Notes under the pieces: generated by a model
Told to the model about the DNA's origin: nothing
What the model saw: the letters and a program-made list of their open reading frames with translations, nothing else
Database searches by the model: none
Origin: Rhizoclosmatium globosum
Lineage: Eukaryota; Chytridiomycota; Chytridiomycetes; Chytridiales; Chytriomycetaceae
Direction: 5' to 3'
DNA length: 36,141 nt
Assembly (NCBI GenBank): GCA_002104985.1
Contig: MCGO01000308.1
Span: 1-36,141, forward strand
Made by a program: the position numbers and the translations under genes
Part shown: in pieces, positions 28,801 to 36,141 of the stretch
Position numbering within the stretch: position 1 is the first letter of the stretch
Layout of the letters: the number at the start of each line of letters is the position of its first letter

Positions 28801-31763
28801 CGAACTCTTCGAAACAGATTGCAAGTATAATACTCTCTAAATGATGTTTCAGTTTAAAATATGTATGGTTGATGCATACTTCATGTGAATTTCAAACATG
28901 GTCGACAATCCCTTGAAGATTCTTGCAAAATCGACAAGGCAATTCCAAAATTTGTGCCGATAATTGTTAATGCGATGGTTGTAGATACGAGAATCAAAAT
29001 TTGGATTGCAAGGGACTTTGCCCTGAGTTTTGTCGCTCGTTGTTGTTGAAGTGCAACTTGGGCTCGCTTTTGAGCACTTGCCGAGCTTGCATGCGAACTT
29101 GCTATAGATCCAGGCCCTTTAGTCTTTTTGATCTCCAATTGACCTTGACTCTGAGATGTTGACTTCCTTGACAGACCACTCTTGCTTGAAAGAAGCATAG
29201 GAAGGTCTGCTTGGGAGTTCGCATTGCTGGGTCCCTTTTTTGCTGAAGTTTTGTCGTTTTCGTCGGCTTCAGATTCGGATTCGTTCTCAAGTTCCAGATC
29301 ATTTGCTTTTTCTATCAAAGCACTTCCTCGAATGGGATCATTTTTCACCTGATTTCGATTATAATTTAAACATGGAACAAATTATATTACTTACGTCAAA
29401 ACAAAATCGGGCGAAGAATCGCAACGTGGTTTTTGATTTTGGAAATCTGTGTAGCAGATAAGTCCCTGATTTAGATGCTGTCGAAAGTTCCTCACTTTGA
29501 TATGAGCTTTAGGTAAGCAGCTTCGGCTTTTTGAGCATTTGCGTAGAGACGATTCGAAACAGCGGAAAGCTCTTCCAATGAGTAACTCTTGTCAAGCAGT
29601 AGTTCCCACATTGCCCGCATATCTTGCACAGCCAAGAAGTGATTCAGTTTTGCGTCTTTATCCGTCTTTTGATATTCGGCGTACTGATAAAAAGCCAACT
29701 GGGTCAGCGAATACGATTTCGACAATCCTACTTACGCTGGTTATATCCAATTTGACGCCTTCACCAAGGAAATCGGTTTCTTTGACCGTAGTTGCAATTT
29801 GATTCGTGTAGTAAATTTGAAATTTGACATCCAATGGAGGATTTAGCTGATCAATTTTACTCAGCTGATGTGTTGCATCCCGAGTCATCGATTTCAAGTG
29901 AAACATATAAAGCGCGTAAGACAGTCGAAGAAGAGGTTGATCGGGAAACTCTTCGATTCCACGTTTAAATATGGCTTGAACCTCAGGAATAACTGCAAAG
30001 TTGATTCTTTGACGTCGGTGGTCCATATGGACCGTCGAAAATCGTGCTGCGATTTCAACTTGAACCCAAGAGTGAAAGACTAGCAGTTCGGGTTGGCTGA
30101 AGTCGTCTACACCTTCTCCACTTTGAAGCTTTTTGAGTCGTCGGCGCACACCTCTTTCAATGCTTTTAAGAATGAGCCCTATGGAGAATTATATGCGTAT
30201 TGAGTTCTTCATTTTGATTATGATGAGGTTACCTGAGATGACGAATCCCATAAGAATTCCAAGTGGATATCCTCCAGCCATAATGTATATGTATAATATG
30301 CTGCCTTGTACTCCTGTTGCTGCATGGATCGCTGTCGCGATCGTCCCCACAACTCCAACTACTGAAGCTCCAAAGAATAATCCAGCTCTCTGCATACCTA
30401 GCGATCAATACATCGATATAATTAATTCAAGATTTACCATTTGATTTATAAACGGATTGTAGTATGGAAAGTACGTGACCGTGGTTAAAAACATGATTAC
30501 ACTAAAAACAGTTCAGTTCTTCAAAAACAAGGCAAAACTCTTACCATCCAAGCGTAGCAGACACAACTCTTGCCAAATCTTGTTGATGTGGTAGGAACTA
30601 TCGCACTATGCGTTAAGAAAGTCATGGACAAATGTACTCCACCTTGTAAACGAAAATCAAACAAGTCTTCACACAGGCATAAATAATATCGAGCCGTCCA
30701 TGAACTCGATTTGATGGCTCTTTACAAGTCGGTTTCGTATCGAAAAACCTAATTCGACTGTTAAAGACAAGAGTGAACTATTCTATCTTACACAGCTGCA
30801 AAAGAGATACAAGTTGGAATATAGACTACTAAAGCTATCACAGCCACGATAAGCTGCGGAAACCTCAACGGAGAATTGCAAGGAATATATTCTAGTGCAA
30901 AGATGTCACTTCGTCGACTGTGGTGTACTTCTGTGTCAAGGATTCTATTGCACGTGATTGGGTTCACAATAATTTCCAAGATTGGTAAGCTGGTAGATTC
31001 GTTATTATGAGCTTGCACAGAAGCAACCTTACTAAAGAACTGTGGGTAGAACCATGGCCGAAAATCGGAGTGTCCAAATCGGCCAGATAAACTTATGCTG
31101 CCCACTCTAAATTATTCAATGCAACTTAATTTAATGTAATCGACTCAAGAGCGTTCGAAATTACCAGAAATCCGTAAGCCACCCAGATGATATTCAGAAT
31201 CAGCACAAACACTGTCAAAAATTAGGGACGATGAGAGTTTATGCTCGTCATACCTGCACAGACACATAATATGAACCAGATATTAAACTGATTTAGATCC
31301 ATCGTTTGGTACTCCATCTGGGAATATGCGAGGTTGTATGGAATAGTATACGCATCCATTAGGTCAGGCGATATGAAGAACGTAACAAGTTGCAAGTCCT
31401 CAATGAGCATAGACCCATATTCGAACGCAGGCCACGATGAGTTTCCATGGACCATGAAAAACATAACTGTTCAAGGTGAAGTTTAATACAAGTGGAAGGA
31501 ATTGTGAATCCCACACCTGAAAACACGATTTCTTTGATCTTTTCCATTACCGTAGCTGCAACGACAAAGTCATCGTCATCTTGAACGTTTCCAGTTCCCG
31601 CGGCGGCATCTGTTTTGTGGAACTCCAATCAACTGTTCCTGACCCAGTGACCCAATGACTCACCTTCAGGCATCTCAGATCCATCGCTCATCACCTCAGA
31701 ATCACGCGTTCGCTTATTATCATCGTTCCAATTCTTTGAAATGGAGGCGGAGTTGCGACTCAT
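25845..31763 (-). CDS. Large TmcB-like multi-pass membrane protein (tiny macrocysts protein B family)
   Basis: About 26 small exons with ~25 introns of roughly 35-65 nt encode a protein of about 1,500 residues. An N-terminal block has many TM segments with the family order FIWPIWTLRFSA, LYLPILEIIVNPITC, VIMFLTTVTYFPYYNPF and ILYIYIMAGGYPLGIL. A cytosolic helical, TPR-like domain follows (VQVEIAARFSTVH, RGIEEFPDQPLLRLSYALYM, AEYQKTDKDAKLNHFLAVQD, TLRFFARFCFDVKNDP). Then come a Ser-rich linker and four more TM segments separated by two Asn- and Cys-containing loops. The last ~350 residues are a Ser-rich cytosolic tail that begins DLLSRLPHQVKNMPEIAELL. The role in fungi is unknown. One 12-nt exon is needed. 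A one-base break near 28917 (QESS|KGLSTMFEI) and a doubtful donor near 28660 are the only problems I see. The gene ends 82 bp before the disulfide isomerase start. Confidence 0.8.
27988..27999 (-). other. 12-nucleotide microexon of the TmcB-like gene
   Basis: The exon GAAATCATTGAA (Glu-Ile-Ile-Glu) is flanked by an intron ending AAATTAG and one beginning GTATGT. The upstream exon ends ...PKAIIK and the downstream exon begins QLTEADSS, all in phase 0. Because its length is a multiple of three, skipping it would keep the frame, so it could be alternatively used. Confidence 0.7.
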
Positions 31764-31847
31764 ATGTTTTTGAGTAAATCTCAGACAATCACTTGAGAGT
31801 TTCCGGCATATTTATTTCGCTTCAAACTTTGGATTATATCCAAATTA

Positions 31848-33597
31848 TTAATTGGATGGAAGGAATTTATATGGGTTCAGGATTCCCTTGGGATCCCACA
31901 TTTTCTTGATTTCGTGCATGGCTGCAACCGCTTCAGGGCTCTTGGAGTAACCAATGTATGGAGCCTAATTTACAAACTTAACAATTAAATATCGGAATAA
32001 GTTACACACCTTCATCACACCCAACCCATGCTCCGCCGAGATAGATCCATCGTTGCTTTGTACCCACTCATATACAAATGGCTCAACGGTATCTTCAACA
32101 TCCTTATCCCACGCAGCACCAGTAATATTCAAATGCAAGTTGCCATCACCAAAGTGACCAAACCCAACAACACGTCCCTTTCTCTTCTCACCGACATTTT
32201 CAATTGCGTCATAAAGTCCTTTCGCTTCAAGTCTCTTTCGCATCACTGGAACAATCTCGTAAATCTGTTCAACAGGAACACTGATATCGTACTTCAAGTT
32301 TCCACCGGCACCGTCTTTGGCACATGCTTCAGGGATGGATTCACGGAAGGCCCAGAGTTGTTGACGTTGTGTTTCGCTTTCGGCGAGGACTCCATCCGTC
32401 GCGACGCTGGATTCAAAAAGGGTGTCCAAATAGGCTGAGAGTTTTTCAGTGTCGTGTTCAGTGTTGCTGCCTGAGGTTTCGATGAGAACGTAGAATGGGT
32501 GTGGGGCTTCGCTGTCGAATGGGTTACGGGCGTTTGCGATGTGGGTCAAGACAAGAGAGGCACAGGCAGAGTCCCAGAATTCAAACGCGCTGAGGATTTC
32601 GGTGAGATTTGTACGTGCAAGTTTGAAGGCTTTTTGTACAGCTGCAAAATCTGGGAGAGCCAAGACCGCAACGTTTACTGCGGTGGGTTTACGGGGAGTC
32701 AAGATAGAGACACTGGTGATGACACCCAACGTTCCTTCACTTCCGATAAAGAGATGTTTGAGATCGTATCCTGTGTTATCTTTTCGCAAAGGTTGGCCGA
32801 GCTTCATGATTGTTCCATCGGCCTTCACGATTTCCATGGAGAGAACAGTACCATGGAGAGATCCGTAACGTAAGAGACGGAGACCGCCTGCATTTGTGGC
32901 AACGTTTCCACCGATTTGGCAAGTACCCTTAGCACCCAAATCAAGAGGCATCGCGTAACCCTTTTCAGCCAGCCAGCCATCCAACACTTCCAAAATACAT
33001 CCAGCTTGGCAGGTTAGAATACCAGCAGTTTCATCGAAACTTTGGATGGAGTTCATGTTGGAAGTACTCAAGACAATCTCGTCGAATACGGGAACGCTTC
33101 CACCAACAAGACCCGTGTTTCCACCTTGTGTAACTACGGCGAGTTGGCGTTGGTTGGCATATTTGAGAATCTCAGACACTTGTTGGGTTGTCTTTGGCTT
33201 GAGGACAAGTTGGGACTGGCCACGGAACTTGCGCATCCAGTCCTTTTCATTGCGATATAAGATTGATTGAAGATATCTTCAAGATGTGGTTCCGTACCTC
33301 GTTGAAGCCCTCAACATCTGCTGAATCAGTCAACACGCTCACAGGACCAGCCTCCTTCAAGATCTCTCTAAATACTTTGACATCTTCTTCGGTAAGCTTA
33401 GAGAATGGAAGTCGTTCAAAGCCCAGGCGCTCAGAGGTCAGGGGAACCTTCTTGCCTGAAGAGTAGGCACGATTGGTTTGAGCCACAGACAGTCTTGAAA
33501 AGGTTGGAGCCAGAGCAACTTGTTTGGTGATCGTCGCAGCTGTGACTAAACGAAGGGGAGCTGTAGCCGATCCCAGTCTACGAAGAAGTGACGACAT
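31848..33597 (-). CDS. D2HGDH: Mitochondrial D-2-hydroxyglutarate dehydrogenase
   Basis: The 549-residue FAD-linked oxidase comes from three exons (33298-33597, 32010-33242, 31848-31964; introns 55 and 45 nt). The N-terminus ([20 protein letters not shown] ... RAYSSGKK) is an Arg/Ser-rich mitochondrial presequence. The FAD-binding PCMH domain contains [17 protein letters not shown] and [20 protein letters not shown]. The C-terminal domain contains [14 protein letters not shown], with the metal-binding His residues, and [10 protein letters not shown]. The protein ends [10 protein letters not shown]. It oxidises D-2-hydroxyglutarate to 2-oxoglutarate and passes electrons to ETF or, in yeast DLD2/DLD3, to other acceptors. 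It is closer to D2HGDH/DLD2 than to D-lactate dehydrogenase DLD1, though the two are similar. The frame is intact. The TmcB-like gene starts 84 bp further on. Confidence 0.92.
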
Positions 33598-33897
33598 TTG
33601 TTTGGGAGATTGTTTTCGCGTTATCTCAATCTCAGATACTGTATCCTCGGGGAAGGTTTACCTTTATATATCTTAATAAGACAGGAAGTGAAACCTAGGG
33701 CATAATCGCTACAGAGCTTGGAGTAGTGGAGCAGAGCAGTCCGTGAAGTTGAACGAAGGATTCAAGGACGTCAAATGAGCTTACCTCTTGTCCGAAGTCG
33801 TCGAAAATAATAAATAAGTCTAAAAGAATAAGTTAAAGTATTGATACTGTTCTACATATATTATTGACTCTTTCTTTCTTTCTTTTGTGTACAACAA
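33598..33897. promoter_or_regulatory. Divergent promoter region between D2HGDH and the DEAD-box gene
   Basis: About 300 bp separate the D2HGDH start from the presumed start of the helicase. It holds a TATA-like stretch (TTTATATATC near 33660-33672) on the D2HGDH side and a TTCTTTCTTTCTTTT pyrimidine run near 33868-33885 on the helicase side. These are simple matches and not proof of function. Confidence 0.4.
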
Positions 33898-36059
33898 ATG
33901 CTCATCACGGAATCGGCTTCCTAGGCTATTCGAAACACAAGTCGTTTCTCGTTTTCCACCACTTCAACGTCAGCTCCGACTCTCCATAAACTCGAAAGCC
34001 AGGACCAGCCGCCCACTCAGCAACCACCAAAGCCAATCCAAACGCAACAACAACTAAAGGGACTTCAGTGGAAAGACTATTCGTTAATCTCAGAAACAAC
34101 TCGAAATGGCAATCACAAATAACCTCAAATTCGATTCAATGACCCTGGTCCAGGACTCGGTTCTCACAGTCTTGTTTGGCTACAAGCAGAAGCCCCTCGA
34201 TTCGGCAGCAGCAAACAACGACACGCAATCCCTGCCGATGGATCGTTAGGAATGTCGGTGACTGTTGGTTTGCCTCCTGCAGAGGGTGATGAACCAAGGT
34301 CTGGAAAGTTGCGGGAAACAAGACACTACACCACCACCTTCCCTTCAGAATCAAGCAATACGTGGATTCTTTGGAAACGAAGACAAAGGAATGGACCGAT
34401 GCTGGGTATGCAGAAACTTCTGAAGAGAAGCTGACATCATCAGAATATCTGCGACACTTCGAGCTTCAGATTTGTTGGTTCGCTCTAAGACTGGTACGGG
34501 AAAAACGCTTGCTTTCGTTGTCGCTGCTCTTGAGACTGTCCTGAAGTCACCTGAGGGAATTGTTGGTTCAGGTGAGTTGTCCAACTTGTCTTTCACTTCA
34601 CACAACACAGAATTGTATTTAAGTTTGATATTTAGCAACTCCCATCTTGGTTATTGCACCGTCAAGAGAGCTTGCCGCTCAAATTAAAGCTGAAGCTTCA
34701 GTAATCTTGAAGGCACATGGACTTAATTGCGTGATGCTTGTGGGTGGAGACGACAGAGCCAAACAATCAAACAGCTGACTTACAATCCGTGTCATATGAT
34801 TGTCGCAACTCCGGGCAGACTTCTCGATATTCTTCGAAATGACCCAAAACTCAAGAAACGTGCACGTGGATTGAAGGTTCTCGTATACGACGAAGCGGAC
34901 TTACTGCTGGAGCACGGATTCGCTGCAACGATGGAAGCTATCCAGACCTTCTACCTCCACCATCTACACGGCAAACATTCATGTTCAGTGCAACTTTCTC
35001 GCCACAAGTCAAAGCTCTTGCTTCTGGAACTCTCCGACATGACAAGACTTTGTCTCTTGATACCATTCCAAAAGCGCAGGTCCCTACCCACTTAACAACC
35101 AAGCAAACGCATATAAATTGTCCCTTCTCCCTGCAACCTCAGCTTCTCCTTCACTTGCTAAAGTCTCACCGCGCATCAACGCCATTCCCCAAAATCATCG
35201 TCTTCTTCCCTACAACCCATCTTACAGCACATTTGTCCCACGTGTTCAATCAAATTCCAGGGTTTGATATCATGGAGCTTCATTCCAAATGGAACAACGT
35301 ATGAGAATGAGAGTCAGCGACCGATTCCGTGCGAGTCGGAATGGAATATTGTTCACGAGTGACGTTAGTGCGCGTGGTGTAGATTACCCAGATGTTGTTT
35401 GGTTATTCAGATGGGTGTTCCAAGGAATTTGGAGCAATGTGAGTCCATTCCTCGATATAGTTTTCCAGAACTTATATTTAATCTTCTCAGATATTCATCG
35501 TATTGGACCGTACGGGCGTGCAGGAAAGACTGGATCGTCTATTCTTGTGCATTCGAGTTATGAAACTCCCTTTTTGGTGAAGGAACTTCAAGGAACGGGA
35601 GGACTTCCCATCAAGCGTGATACAGTACATGACCCGCAATTGATTGCGCGTGATGCAGAATCTTTGGCGATTTTGAAAGAAGCGTATAGAAAAGGAGAAT
35701 GGGCCATGGGAAGTGCTTGTTATGCAGCCTTTTTGGGATACTATCGTGGGTTGGGCAATTATATGCCATTGACGGCGGAAACTCTCGTCAAAGCTGCAGA
35801 TGAGTTTGCGTTGGGACTTTGTGGACTTCCCCAGGTTCCCAAGATAGGAAGTGGATTATTGACGAGGTTGGGACTGAGTGTGAAGGATGGTGTCAAAGTT
35901 CTTACACCCAAGGAGGAAGCTGAACTGCGAGGAAACCCTATTCCGAACCCAAATGCTCCAAGAGTTGATGGCGGCGTGAGTAAGAAACCTGTCCCAACCA
36001 AACGGCCATATTCATCATCATCAGCGAAAACAAACGACTTCAAGCGTAGTAGGAAATAA
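33898..36059 (+). CDS. MSS116-like DEAD-box RNA helicase, probably mitochondrial, with many frame breaks
   Basis: Helicase motifs appear in order but in changing frames: Q-motif region KFDSMTLVQDSVL, motif I SKTGTGKTLAF, Ia PSRELAAQ, Ib TPGRLLDIL, II DEAD (VYDEADLLLE), III SAT (FSATFSPQV), V SDVSARGVDYPD and a disturbed motif VI (HRIGPYGRAGKTG where HRIGRTGRAGKTG is expected). SARGxDYPD is typical of the MSS116 group, which helps group I/II intron splicing and RNA folding in mitochondria. The N-terminus (AIRNTSRFSFSTTSTSAPTL) is presequence-like. Breaks lie near 34104, 34230, 34430, 34765, 34955, 35290 and 35395, most of them one base short in a homopolymer. Two introns are clear (about 34571-34636 and 35440-35490). 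The region between Q motif and motif I is too long and unresolved. The gene may be alive with errors, or dead. Confidence 0.72.
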
Positions 36060-36141
36060 ACACAATTTCGAAATGATTTGAGTTTATTTGTTGGTTTGAT
36101 GCGATCCAATGTCATCCAGTATCTTGTTTCAATGATGTTTC

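Noticed and set aside
1..36141. CRISPR arrays, insertion sequences, viral genes, biosynthetic clusters, tRNA and rRNA genes
   Set aside because: I found no spaced direct repeats, transposase or integrase motifs, terminal inverted repeats, NRPS/PKS signatures, tRNA B-box or rRNA-like sequence on either strand by eye.

Overview
The window looks like nuclear DNA of a fungus, most likely an early-diverging zoosporic (chytrid-type) one. Genes are packed tightly, with spacers often 40-130 bp. Coding sequences use the standard code and are cut by many 41-150 nt introns with GT(A/G)AGT-like donors, CTAAC/TTAAC-like branch sites and short acceptors. Several products are conserved eukaryotic proteins that Saccharomyces lacks or has lost in part (PUS10, PDI with an ERp29-like D domain). 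One very large gene belongs to the TmcB-like multi-pass membrane family that I associate with chytrids, oomycetes and amoebae. The organism call is inference; no rRNA, tRNA or organelle gene is present to confirm it.

Layout. 1-2.6 kb (minus): three tandem monocarboxylate-transporter-like (MFS) copies, one cut by the window edge, one truncated remnant and one full-length but frame-broken. 3-13 kb: a type II membrane protein (minus), a Q-rich coiled-coil protein (plus), then a long minus-strand run: HOP2, peroxisomal ECI1, a Ser-rich coiled-coil protein, a secreted protein, ribosomal protein eL42, a CHY zinc-finger protein and RNA polymerase I subunit RPA43. 13-17.3 kb (plus): a tail-anchored TPR protein and pseudouridine synthase PUS10. 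17.7-21.6 kb (minus): a PhyH-type dioxygenase, a FAD monooxygenase and a six- to seven-TM protein. 21.9-24.2 kb (plus): an SH3-RA-RA scaffold. 24.3-33.6 kb (minus): an ER protein disulfide isomerase, a ~26-exon TmcB-like protein and mitochondrial D-2-hydroxyglutarate dehydrogenase. 33.9-36.1 kb (plus): an MSS116-like DEAD-box helicase with many frame breaks.

The genes do not form one pathway; this is ordinary fungal housekeeping synteny. Loose themes are ribosome and RNA biology (eL42, RPA43, PUS10, DEAD-box), lipid and organic-acid metabolism (ECI1, PhyH, FAD monooxygenase, D2HGDH, MCTs) and meiosis (HOP2).

The most striking signal is in the disulfide isomerase. The Trp codon of its first WCGHC active site can only be built if a 2-nucleotide exon is spliced between two well-formed introns. 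A second point is quality: single-base frame breaks, mostly homopolymer shortenings, occur even in essential genes and become dense at both ends of the window. This looks more like unpolished contig ends than decay, except for the middle transporter copy, which has a real deletion. Splice sites were inferred by eye.
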